Part shown: positions 1-5,343 of the stretch, piece after piece
Numbering within the stretch: the stretch's first letter is position 1
Layout: each line of letters starts with the position of its first letter
Assembly (NCBI GenBank): GCA_013696045.1
Contig: JACCZH010000329.1
Location: forward strand, 1 to 5,343
Direction: 5' to 3'
Source of the DNA: Chloroflexia bacterium
GTDB lineage: Bacteria > Chloroflexota > Chloroflexia > Thermomicrobiales > CFX8
DNA length: 5,343 nucleotides
Notes under the pieces: model-generated
Told to the model about the DNA's origin: nothing
What the model saw: only the letters and a program-made list of their open reading frames with translations
Database searches by the model: none
Translations under genes and position numbers: made by a program

Positions 1-31
1 GGCCTCGCCCGCGAAACGCGCGGACGAGGCC
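1..31. other. Strong hairpin-forming inverted repeat upstream of the MFS gene
   Basis: Bases 1-7 (GGCCTCG) pair perfectly with 25-31 (CGAGGCC). Inside, 8-9 pair with 22-23 and 10-13 (CGCG) pair with 17-20 (CGCG) around an AAA loop. Only single-base bulges at 21 and 24 interrupt a 13-bp, almost all-GC stem. No T-tract follows on the + strand, so it is not a normal intrinsic terminator for rightward transcription. It ends 9 bases before the annotated MFS start and could affect initiation there, or it may be GC-rich coding sequence of an upstream gene. The window edge hides any further extension. What is seen is the pairing; any function is inferred. Confidence 0.45.
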
Positions 32-40
32 GAGCCGGGA

Positions 41-1255
41 ATGTTTGACTCTATCCGGATCTATCCCAGCGTGCGCCAGCTCTGGGTAGGTACTCTGGCC
101 ACGAACACCGCTTTTTGGATGTACCAGATCGCCCTTGGGTGGCTGGCTCTGGAATTGACTGATTCCGCTTTTTTCGTGGGCTTGTCTGGCTTTTTCGGCG
201 GGATCCCGATCTTCATCTTTGCCCTGCCGGCCGGGGTTGTCGTGGACCGCTTTCCAAAACGCAACGTGTTACTCTGCGCCCAGCTGGGCGTAATGGCGGC
301 CGCCTCGCTGTTCGCATTGATGATTTACACTGGCACAATTACCCAGCTGTGGGTGCTTGTTCTGGCGTTTGCCTATGGAACATCCATGGCGTTTATCTTC
401 CCAACCCGCCATGCGATCATTCCGGCGCTCGTGGAGAAGAAGGACCTCAGCAACGCCATCGCCCTGAACGCCGCCGGCCAGAACGCAACCCGCGTCTTTG
501 GTCCTTCACTTGCCGGAGTCCTCATCGCGACAGTCGGCTTACCCGGCGCCTTCGTTGTTGCCGCAGCGCTACAGATCATCGCGATGCTCTCGACAATGCG
601 CCTGCCAAAAGCGCCAGAAGCCACACACACCGGGGCGCGTCCGAGGATGCTCGCTAGCGTCACAGAGGGGCTGGTCTACGTCGCGCGTGACCCGATGTTG
701 ACGGGACTGATCCTGTTGGCGACCGTCGCAACTGTCTTCATCATGCCCTATCTCAACCTGATGCCGGTCTTTGCCCGCGACGAGCTATCAGTCGCCTCGC
801 AGGGACTTGGTCTGTTGATGGCCTGCGCCGGCATCGGGTCGGTTGCCGAAGCATTAAGCGTGGCGGCCTTCCGGACAACCGTTACCCGGCCGGGCTTTCA
901 GGTCGTCGCCTGCGGCGGGTTCGCGATCATTGTGCTGCTCTTCTCCCAGACGCCGTGGGTCGCGCCAGCCGCACTGTTGCTCGGGCTCTCAGGTCTGTTT
1001 AGCGCGACCTTCCTGGCAATCAACAACACCGTCCTGGTCATGCGGGCTGCCGACGAGGTACGAGGTCGTGTGCTCTCAATTAATATGCTCACCTGGGGAC
1101 TCCTGCCGGTCGGGCAGCTCCCCATCGGCTGGCTGGCAGACCGTGTCGGTGCTCCGAACGCCACCTCGATCGCTTGTGGAATCGCGTTGTTGCTTGTGGT
1201 GTTGCTGGCCTGGAAAGTGCCGCATCTGCGGCCTGGGTCGGAGCAACCAGATTAA
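41..1255 (+). CDS. MFS transporter, DHA3/MFS_3-type (EntS-like) exporter
   Basis: A 404-residue inner-membrane secondary transporter, probably a proton-driven drug or metabolite exporter; the substrate cannot be told from sequence. Hydrophobic stretches allow 12 helices in two halves, roughly residues 13-187 and 216-392, joined by a polar loop (about 188-215). The MFS motif A is seen in the loop after helix 2 as GVVVDRFPKRN (65-75), with a weaker second-half copy near GWLADRVG (363-370). The block from PTRHAIIPAL (121-130) to RVFGPSLAG (151-159) is typical of the MFS_3 group. The start at 41 places a short cytoplasmic tail before helix 1, but there is no clear ribosome binding site. The frame stays open to the left edge, so the true start could lie upstream. 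The 3' end overlaps the convergent hydrolase gene by four bases (shared TTAA). Family assignment is firm; the role is generic. Confidence 0.88.
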   Translation: MFDSIRIYPSVRQLWVGTLATNTAFWMYQIALGWLALELTDSAFFVGLSGFFGGIPIFIFALPAGVVVDRFPKRNVLLCAQLGVMAAASLFALMIYTGTITQLWVLVLAFAYGTSMAFIFPTRHAIIPALVEKKDLSNAIALNAAGQNATRVFGPSLAGVLIATVGLPGAFVVAAALQIIAMLSTMRLPKAPEATHTGARPRMLASVTEGLVYVARDPMLTGLILLATVATVFIMPYLNLMPVFARDELSVASQGLGLLMACAGIGSVAEALSVAAFRTTVTRPGFQVVACGGFAIIVLLFSQTPWVAPAALLLGLSGLFSATFLAINNTVLVMRAADEVRGRVLSINMLTWGLLPVGQLPIGWLADRVGAPNATSIACGIALLLVVLLAWKVPHLRPGSEQPD

Positions 1256-1914
1256 CGGCCCTGGCCGGCCGGACGCTGTTGCTCTGCTACCCGCGCCAGA
1301 AAATCCAGCACGGTCGCGTCGAACTCGACCGGCCAGAGGCGGTGCGGCCAGTTACCCGCCCACTCGTCGCGCGCCTCGTCTCCGGGGAAGATTCGCAATT
1401 CTGAGCCTGGAATGCGGCTGGCGAGTATTCTGGCATGGTCCGGCGGCACCAGCAGATCATCCTGCTGCCAGATGATGAGCGTCGGGCAACGCAGCTGGCT
1501 GGTCTCAGTCTCGATCATGCGGCCGATCACTGCAGCATCGACCAGCACCAGCGCCCGCACCGCTTCCTGATACCGGGCTGCCACCGAGAGGCACACGCCC
1601 CCGCCGTTGGCGATGCCGACCAACACCGCGCCCTGCGGCGTAACCGCATCCATAAAGGCTTTGATAAAGCGGGGATAGTAGCGGTAGTAATCGTCCTCGG
1701 AAGCAATCGAGACTGGCGCGGGGTCGGACCCGCCGAAGCCCGGTAAATCAGGAACAAACACGGCATGATTGTGCGACAGTGCCGGGATGTTCGGCTTCCA
1801 GACTTGCCACGAGCTCCCAGTGCCACCACCATGAACCAGCACCACGGCCGGTCCTGTCCCGGATTGCACATAGTTTATGCGCGTCGCATCGACAGTGATG
1901 CTCTGTTCGTCCAT
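1252..1914 (-). CDS. Alpha/beta-hydrolase-fold protein lacking nucleophile Ser and catalytic His
   Basis: A 220-residue soluble protein of the alpha/beta hydrolase fold. The oxyanion-hole strand and loop VLVHGGG (25-31), the turn PDLPGFGGSDP (55-65) and the acid-loop strand PTLIIW (144-149) with Asp153 are all normal. At the nucleophile elbow, where relatives read G-x-S-x-G-G, this protein reads GIANGGG, with Ala102 in the Ser position. The usual C-terminal GH is GN (Asn188) in GNWPH, although His191 lies three residues on. Only about 13 residues (129-141) separate the helix after the elbow strand from the acid strand, so the cap domain is almost absent; usual length is 260-300. Ordinary esterase activity is therefore unlikely, and a binding or regulatory role is possible. 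I chose the ATG at 1914, with GAGAG just upstream, over an in-frame TTG at 1941 with no usable binding site. Convergent with the MFS gene; divergent from the dehydrogenase. Confidence 0.85.
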   Translation of the reverse strand: MDEQSITVDATRINYVQSGTGPAVVLVHGGGTGSSWQVWKPNIPALSHNHAVFVPDLPGFGGSDPAPVSIASEDDYYRYYPRFIKAFMDAVTPQGAVLVGIANGGGVCLSVAARYQEAVRALVLVDAAVIGRMIETETSQLRCPTLIIWQQDDLLVPPDHARILASRIPGSELRIFPGDEARDEWAGNWPHRLWPVEFDATVLDFLARVAEQQRPAGQGR

Positions 1915-2064
1915 TGCTTCTCTCAACCAGAAGAAAGCCAACCTCGTTGACAGGATAGTACACCGTCGTCGTCCCGATTCCCCCCATGACTTCCGTACCT
2001 TCTCGCGCAGATGGGGCTAAGATGCTCCTGACGCTAATCCGATTGACTGGAAAGGACACAACCG
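1915..2064. promoter_or_regulatory. Divergent intergenic region, hydrolase (-) / dehydrogenase (+)
   Basis: This 150-bp gap separates two divergent starts and must hold promoters for both unless they are read through. On the minus strand, TACTAT (1955-1960 on the + strand) resembles a -10 box and would give a leader of about 30-35 bases before the hydrolase ATG; its -35 region (GGGGAA) is poor. On the + strand, TAAGAT at 2018-2023 is a weak -10 candidate, again without a good -35. No terminator-like hairpin with a T-tract and no clear operator palindrome was seen. All promoter calls here are by eye and tentative. Confidence 0.35.
2049..2056 (+). promoter_or_regulatory. Ribosome binding site of the 2-hydroxyacid dehydrogenase
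   Basis: GGAAAGGA ends 8 bases before the ATG at 2065. It supports this start over the nearby in-frame ATG at codon 4. Confidence 0.6.
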
Positions 2065-3024
2065 ATGCGGGTCATGCTGACGCCACGCCAGCATATCTGG
2101 CCGGACGTTACCGACGAACAACTCGAACGGCTCAAAGCTGCCGGAGCCGAAGAAGTTATCGTGGCCAGAGATCGCGAAACGCAGCTCAGCGCGATCCGGG
2201 ACGCCGAAGTGCTGATCGGAGAGATCAATGAGGAGATGCTGGAGCACGCCGGCCGGCTGCGCTGGATGCAGTCGCTCTCGTCCGGCGTCGATATGTACCT
2301 CTTCCCCGCCTTCGTAGAGAGTGACATTGTCCTGACCAGCGAGAAGGGACTCGTCGGTCCGCACCTGGCCGACCACGCTTTCGGGTTACTGCTGGCACTG
2401 ACACGCTCTATCGGCTGGGCCGTCCGGCAGCGCAGCTGGGAAAACCGCCTGGAGATGCGGCTGGTCAACCGTGAGCTAACCGGCATGACGGCCGGCATTA
2501 TCGGCCTCGGCGGCACCGGCATCTCGGTGGCCGAACGTGCCCAGGCATTCGGAATGTCGTGCCTGGCAATTGATCCAGATGTGACTAGTGGACCACAATA
2601 CGTCGAGCTTATGGGCGGTCCCGAGAGGCTGGTGGAGATGGCGGGCCGTAGCGATGTCCTCTTCGTGTGCTGCCCGAAGACCTCGGAAACGCTCAACCTG
2701 GTCAATTCTGAGGTGCTGTCTGTGATGCCGGCCGGTGGCTATCTCATAAACGTGACCCGAGGTGGAATTGTCGACGAAGACGCCCTGATTGCCGCCATCG
2801 AGAGCGGCCAGCTGACTGGCGCCGGCCTGGACGTCACCGCAGAGGAACCCTTGCCGCCCACCAGTCCTCTCTGGAGCTACGACCAGATCATCATCACTCC
2901 CCACATAGCTGGTTCCAGCCAGCACCGCATCGGCCGCATCATCGACCGGGTGTGCGCTAACCTGCAACACTTGGGGAAGAATGAACCACTTGAAGGTGTA
3001 GTCGACAAGAGGAAGGGATATTAA
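2065..3024 (+). CDS. D-isomer-specific 2-hydroxyacid dehydrogenase, NAD-dependent
   Basis: A 319-residue cytosolic oxidoreductase interconverting a 2-oxoacid and its D-2-hydroxyacid. The N-terminal half of the substrate domain ends in SLSSGVD (70-76), the substrate-binding loop, followed by the hinge region VGPHLADHAFGLLLAL (97-112). The Rossmann domain carries GLGGTG (147-152; Gly147, 149 and 152 of GxGxxG), with acidic Asp170 at the end of the second strand, favouring NAD over NADP. The catalytic trio is present: Arg232 in NVTRGGIVDE, Glu261 in TAEEPLP, and His280 in TPHIAGSS. The C-terminus (NEPLEGVVDKRKGY) matches the VVDKxxGY ending common in this subgroup. Length is normal and nothing essential is missing. 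The sequence looks closest to the glyoxylate/hydroxypyruvate reductase-like or phosphoglycerate dehydrogenase-like branch; it has no ACT domain, so it is probably not serine-pathway SerA. The substrate is unresolved. It is convergent with the thioesterase gene, sharing TTAA as both stops. Confidence 0.92.
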   Translation: MRVMLTPRQHIWPDVTDEQLERLKAAGAEEVIVARDRETQLSAIRDAEVLIGEINEEMLEHAGRLRWMQSLSSGVDMYLFPAFVESDIVLTSEKGLVGPHLADHAFGLLLALTRSIGWAVRQRSWENRLEMRLVNRELTGMTAGIIGLGGTGISVAERAQAFGMSCLAIDPDVTSGPQYVELMGGPERLVEMAGRSDVLFVCCPKTSETLNLVNSEVLSVMPAGGYLINVTRGGIVDEDALIAAIESGQLTGAGLDVTAEEPLPPTSPLWSYDQIIITPHIAGSSQHRIGRIIDRVCANLQHLGKNEPLEGVVDKRKGY

Positions 3025-3548
3025 TCAAGCGCCGAACCTCGCGCAATCGCCTCTCCGAACATGGAGTCATCGTCGCCCGCGCCATAGGCCTCACGCCACT
3101 CACGGGCCTGGTCAGCGGACACTCGGATGAACCGAGCGCTGGCTTCGGCAACGAGGTCGCCGCCGGAGACGGTGACGATCCGGGCAACGGCGTCGATTGC
3201 GCGTCCGCGGCGTTGGGTGACCGTTCCAACGGTCCGCAACGGCTCGCCGACCCGTGCCGGGCGGCGGAACGTGAGCGACATTCTGGCGGTGACACCGATA
3301 TCACCACCATCAGTGACGGCCCAGCTCATGGCCTCGTCTGCAATTGTTGCCAGGATGCCGCCGTGGGTCATCCCGAGATAACCTTCGTGGGTTCGCTCCG
3401 GCGTGAAATCAGCCCAGATTCCACCTCCAGCGCGGCGTCGAAACCGGAGCAGCAGACCGTGTGGGTTCTGGCTGCCGCAGCCGAAACAGTAGTGCTCGAT
3501 CTCGGTTTCGTTGATGGCTGGGAGTGACGGATCAAACTCCAGCGCCAT
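3021..3548 (-). CDS. Hotdog-fold thioesterase (PaaI/4HBT superfamily)
   Basis: A 175-residue protein likely to hydrolyse acyl-CoA thioesters in the cytosol. It opens with CFGCGSQNPHGLLLRF (21-36), a motif common at the N-terminus of bacterial and THEM4-like 4HBT proteins. The central hotdog helix has HGGILATIADEAMSW (62-76), with Asp71/Glu72 in the usual catalytic-acid position. It is followed by the strand pair TARMSLTFRRPARVGEPL (87-104), the conserved dimer and CoA-binding segment. The last 30 residues form a charged tail beyond the core. The ATG at 3548 overlaps the last base of the pyruvate kinase stop (TGATG) and has no separate ribosome binding site, so translation probably depends on re-initiation after pyruvate kinase. 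Its 3' end overlaps the convergent dehydrogenase by four bases. Fold assignment is firm; the acyl-CoA substrate is unknown. Confidence 0.88.
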   Translation of the reverse strand: MALEFDPSLPAINETEIEHYCFGCGSQNPHGLLLRFRRRAGGGIWADFTPERTHEGYLGMTHGGILATIADEAMSWAVTDGGDIGVTARMSLTFRRPARVGEPLRTVGTVTQRRGRAIDAVARIVTVSGGDLVAEASARFIRVSADQAREWREAYGAGDDDSMFGEAIARGSALD

Positions 3549-5047
3549 CAGGAGCCGATGCGCCGCACGTGCAGGAGGTTCGTCTGGCCGCTGTAGCTGA
3601 AGATCGGCACGCTACCAACGAACAGACCCTCAGAGCCACTCTTCACAAGGCCACGGTCAACCAGCTCGCGCGATGTGGCGTGGAACAGCTGCTCCAGATC
3701 CTCAACCAGGGGCAGAACGATGGAGCGCACGCCCCACACCATGCCGAGCTGACGCGCAACGAACGGGTCGGTTGTTACCGCGATCACTGGTGCACGCGGC
3801 CGGTTTCTGGCCACCAGCCGGGCGCTGGCGCCGCTAAGGGTGAACACCACCACGACGTCAATCGGCGTCGCGTCGCTCAGGGCACGGGCCGCGCGGCCGA
3901 GCGCAGCGGCAACCTCGTTTTCGGTGTTGTCCAGCGGATCGGCTTCCTGTGATGCCATGGTGCGGATCGGTCCGTCGCTCTCAACGTCGCGAATAATGCG
4001 ATGCATCATGGCAACGGCCTCGTTTGGATACTTTCCAGTAGCAGTCTCGGCGCTGAGCATCACCGCGTCTGTGCCATCCAGCACCGCGTTGGCGACGTCG
4101 CTGGTCTCCGCCCTGGTCGGCACCGGTTGCATAATCATGGATTCCAGCATCTGCGTGGCAGTGATAACCGGCGTGCCGAGCTGGTTACAAACCCTGACAA
4201 TGTGCTTTTGGGCGCGCGGAACCCTCTCCGGCGGCAGCTGAACGCCGAGATCTCCCCTGGCCACCATCACGGCGTCAGCCGTGCGCGCGATCGGCTCGAC
4301 GTGATCGAGCGCCACCGGACGCTCAATCTTCGCCACCAATCCCGGCCGCGCGCCAAGCTCCGCTGTCAATTTGCGCGCCCCAACGATATCGTCGGCAGTG
4401 CTGAGAAACGACAGGCCGAGAAACTCAACCTCATGCTCGGCCGCAAAGACGATATCTCCCCGATCTGTCTCAGTAATTGTTGCGTCTTGCATGGCGACAT
4501 TCGGGATCGTAAAGCCCTGTCCGCTGGCCAGCGGACCGCCCCGGCCGATTGAGCAGACGGCGTACATCGAGTTCACTTCCTCAACGAGTAACTCAATCAA
4601 CCCGTCGGCAACCAGCATGCGCGCTCCAGGAACGAGGACATCAAGCAGCTTCGGGTAGTTAACACCCATCTGGGTCACTGTCGTCGGCACCTGCTCGGGA
4701 TAGACATTAATCTTCCCGCCGCGTGCCAGCAGAGCGATCTTGCCGTCTTCAAGCGGCCCGGTGCGGAGCTTCAATCCGCGCAGATCCATCAGAATCGGAA
4801 TGTGACGGTCGCGTTCCGCCGCTGCCGAGCGCAGATCGTCAATCATTCTGGCGCGTTCTTCGAGCGATCCATGGGCGCAGTTGATCCTGGCCACGTCCGC
4901 CCCGGCGTCGATCAACGCGCCAAGCTGATCGCGCCCCATCACAGCCGGACCTAGTGTGGCGATGATTTTCACGCGCCGGCCGTTTGGCAGTACCCGGTTC
5001 TCATTTGCAGTTTTCATTTGCGCCGGTGATTGTGAAGTTGGAATCAT
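3548..5047 (-). CDS. pyk: Pyruvate kinase
   Basis: Catalyses phosphoenolpyruvate + ADP to pyruvate + ATP, the last step of glycolysis. The 499-residue protein has all three parts: barrel domain A starting at KIIATLGPA (27-35), the B lid (about 97-191), the rest of A, and the C domain (about 374-499) ending in GQTNLLHV. Catalytic residues are seen at Arg54 and Asn56 (VARINCAHG), Asp88 and Arg95 (MDLRGLKLRTG), Lys240 and Glu242 (AKIERP), Asp266 (VARGDLG) and Thr298 (ATQMLES). PTRAETSDVANAVLDGTDAV follows from residue 310. Unusual: the K+-site Ser (RNxSH in most relatives) is Ala58, the adjacent Thr is Leu89, and Glu117 (rabbit numbering) is Lys93. Relatives are about 470-480 residues. The ATG at 5047 is preceded by GGACGGGG; an ATG at 5119 would add an unlikely 24-residue leader, and one at 5017 lacks a binding site. 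First gene of a two-gene operon with the thioesterase. Confidence 0.94.
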   Translation of the reverse strand: MIPTSQSPAQMKTANENRVLPNGRRVKIIATLGPAVMGRDQLGALIDAGADVARINCAHGSLEERARMIDDLRSAAAERDRHIPILMDLRGLKLRTGPLEDGKIALLARGGKINVYPEQVPTTVTQMGVNYPKLLDVLVPGARMLVADGLIELLVEEVNSMYAVCSIGRGGPLASGQGFTIPNVAMQDATITETDRGDIVFAAEHEVEFLGLSFLSTADDIVGARKLTAELGARPGLVAKIERPVALDHVEPIARTADAVMVARGDLGVQLPPERVPRAQKHIVRVCNQLGTPVITATQMLESMIMQPVPTRAETSDVANAVLDGTDAVMLSAETATGKYPNEAVAMMHRIIRDVESDGPIRTMASQEADPLDNTENEVAAALGRAARALSDATPIDVVVVFTLSGASARLVARNRPRAPVIAVTTDPFVARQLGMVWGVRSIVLPLVEDLEQLFHATSRELVDRGLVKSGSEGLFVGSVPIFSYSGQTNLLHVRRIGS

Positions 5048-5050
5048 GGT

Positions 5051-5058
5051 CCCCGTCC
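5051..5058 (-). promoter_or_regulatory. Ribosome binding site deciding the pyruvate kinase start
   Basis: The minus strand reads GGACGGGG just before ATG 5047. GGACGG differs by one base from the ideal GGAGG-type site and sits 5 bases from the ATG. The in-frame alternatives at 5119 and 5017 have no comparable site. This is moderate, not decisive, support. Confidence 0.5.
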
Positions 5059-5086
5059 AATGTCTACAACGCTCTACTGTCACGCA

Positions 5087-5108
5087 CGCTACCGAACGCG
5101 TTCTAGCG
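5087..5108. promoter_or_regulatory. Dyad in the pyruvate kinase leader, possible operator or leader hairpin
   Basis: GAACGCGTTC (5094-5103) is a perfect 10-bp palindrome. It is flanked by CGCTA (5087-5091) and TAGCG (5104-5108), which are also complementary, with two unpaired bases (CC) on one side. As RNA this makes an 8-bp stem with a CGCG loop; as DNA it resembles a two-fold operator. It lies in the 195-bp gap between divergent pyk and the unknown gene, 40-60 bases upstream of the chosen pyk start. The symmetry is seen; a regulatory role is inferred. If pyk really starts at 5119, the dyad falls inside coding sequence. Confidence 0.4.
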
Positions 5109-5186
5109 CTCTCTCTCATAATGTCATACCGCGCGTCGGCGTTTCTATCCTACCCCACTCCTTCTGCGACGGGACGGCACGCTGGG

Positions 5187-5192
5187 TACAAT
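5187..5192 (+). promoter_or_regulatory. Candidate -10 box for the rightward unknown gene
   Basis: TACAAT matches five of six bases of TATAAT and would start transcription near 5199, giving a leader of about 44 bases before the ATG at 5243. No good -35 is found at 16-18 bases upstream (CTGCGA region). A TG lies nearby at 5183-5184, one base further out than a standard extended -10. Tentative. Confidence 0.35.
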
Positions 5193-5229
5193 CTACACAG
5201 AATGGCCGTGTAGGCTCGGCGCACATTTT

Positions 5230-5236
5230 GGAGGAG
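5230..5236 (+). promoter_or_regulatory. Strong ribosome binding site of the rightward unknown gene
   Basis: GGAGGAG ends 6 bases before the ATG at 5243. It is the best Shine-Dalgarno match in the window and is the main reason to trust this short, truncated reading frame as a real gene start. Confidence 0.75.
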
Positions 5237-5242
5237 CGACGC

Positions 5243-5343
5243 ATGTCCCTGGATCTCGTAACCGAAGAAGACCTTGACCGTATCTTCTTTCTGGTCGATA
5301 TAGAAAACCGGCCCGACCGAGAGCCGGTCTCGGTCCGCAACGC
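5243..5343 (+). CDS. Unknown protein, 5' part only (truncated by window end)
   Basis: The first 33 codons of a rightward gene, running off the window with no stop. The product begins MSLDLVTEEDLDRIFF and continues LVDIENRPDREPVSVRN. It is acidic at first, with a likely short helix (TEEDLDRIFFLVD, 7-19), then a polar, proline-containing stretch. There is no signal peptide or membrane segment in this part. I do not recognise the family. The start is supported by GGAGGAG at ideal spacing and by a candidate -10 box upstream. It is divergent from pyruvate kinase and may share control sequences with it. Bases 5315-5335 within it form an inverted repeat. Confidence 0.7.
   Translation, partial: MSLDLVTEEDLDRIFFLVDIENRPDREPVSVRN
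5315..5335. repeat. Perfect 8-bp inverted repeat early in the unknown gene
   Basis: GACCGAGA (5315-5322) and TCTCGGTC (5328-5335) are exact complements around a GCCGG loop. A competing 6-bp pairing joins ACCGGC (5307-5312) with GCCGGT (5323-5328). The two stems share only base 5328, so the RNA could switch between them or nearly form an H-type pseudoknot. It lies about 65-93 bases into the coding sequence. Function is unknown, and chance in GC-rich coding DNA is quite possible. Confidence 0.4.

Noticed and set aside
1..48. Possible tail of an upstream + gene ending at TGA 46-48, overlapping the MFS start
   Set aside because: Only 15 codons are visible, with nothing recognisable; it cannot be told from chance without sequence to the left.
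1256..1272. GGCC-rich palindromes just after the MFS stop as a terminator
   Set aside because: No T-tract follows on either strand, and the bases encode the conserved-frame C-terminus of the hydrolase.
930..1475. 181-residue + frame crossing the MFS and hydrolase genes
   Set aside because: Arg/Ser/Pro-rich composition typical of an out-of-frame shadow; it overlaps two well-supported genes.
1915..1941. Hydrolase start at TTG 1941, giving 229 residues
   Set aside because: The extra nine residues (MAFFWLREA) precede the usual family start, and there is no properly spaced binding site; ATG 1914 fits better.
1947..1952. Perfect TTGACA on the + strand upstream of the dehydrogenase
   Set aside because: No -10-like hexamer lies 15-19 bases downstream (the region reads GTCCCG-type sequence), so it is not supported as a promoter.
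2034..2705. 223-residue minus frame opposite the dehydrogenase
   Set aside because: Ser-rich low-information sequence, antisense to a gene with a full catalytic set; a GC-codon shadow.
3524..4552. Long + frames (3524-3952, 4001-4552) opposite pyruvate kinase
   Set aside because: His/Arg-rich compositions without recognisable motifs, fully antisense to pyruvate kinase; shadows.
5048..5119. Pyruvate kinase start at ATG 5119
   Set aside because: It adds a 24-residue Arg/Cys-rich leader unlike the family, covers the dyad and lacks a ribosome binding site.

Overview
This is a GC-rich (about 60% by eye), gene-dense bacterial window with no RNA genes, mobile elements or CRISPR that I can see. It holds five complete or nearly complete protein genes and the first 33 codons of a sixth. 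Strand order is +, -, +, -, -, +. The gene families and composition would suit a Chloroflexota lineage (Thermomicrobia-like) or another high-GC bacterium. That is a weak inference, because no marker gene is present.

Layout. At the left edge a strong hairpin (1-31) precedes a 12-helix MFS exporter (41-1255, +). It converges on a small alpha/beta-hydrolase-fold protein (1252-1914, -) that has lost two of its three catalytic residues. A 150-bp divergent intergenic region follows, then a D-2-hydroxyacid dehydrogenase (2065-3024, +). This converges on a hotdog-fold thioesterase (3021-3548, -), which is translationally coupled to the upstream pyruvate kinase (3548-5047, -). A 195-bp divergent region containing a dyad separates pyruvate kinase from a rightward gene of unknown function (from 5243), which is cut by the window end.

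How the genes relate. Pyruvate kinase and the thioesterase look like a two-gene operon, with stop and start sharing one base (TGATG). The 2-hydroxyacid dehydrogenase, pyruvate kinase and thioesterase act on small organic acids or acyl-CoAs, but nothing ties all the genes to one pathway. Both convergent pairs overlap by exactly four bases, with one TTAA serving as both stop codons, so neither pair has an intergenic terminator.

Most notable points: (1) the alpha/beta-hydrolase protein has Ala in place of the nucleophilic Ser, Asn in place of the catalytic His, and almost no cap domain, so it is a candidate pseudoenzyme; (2) pyruvate kinase carries Lys where K+-dependent enzymes have Glu117, and lacks two K+-ligand side chains, predicting a K+-independent enzyme. 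I found no convincing evidence of a wholly new multi-gene system here.
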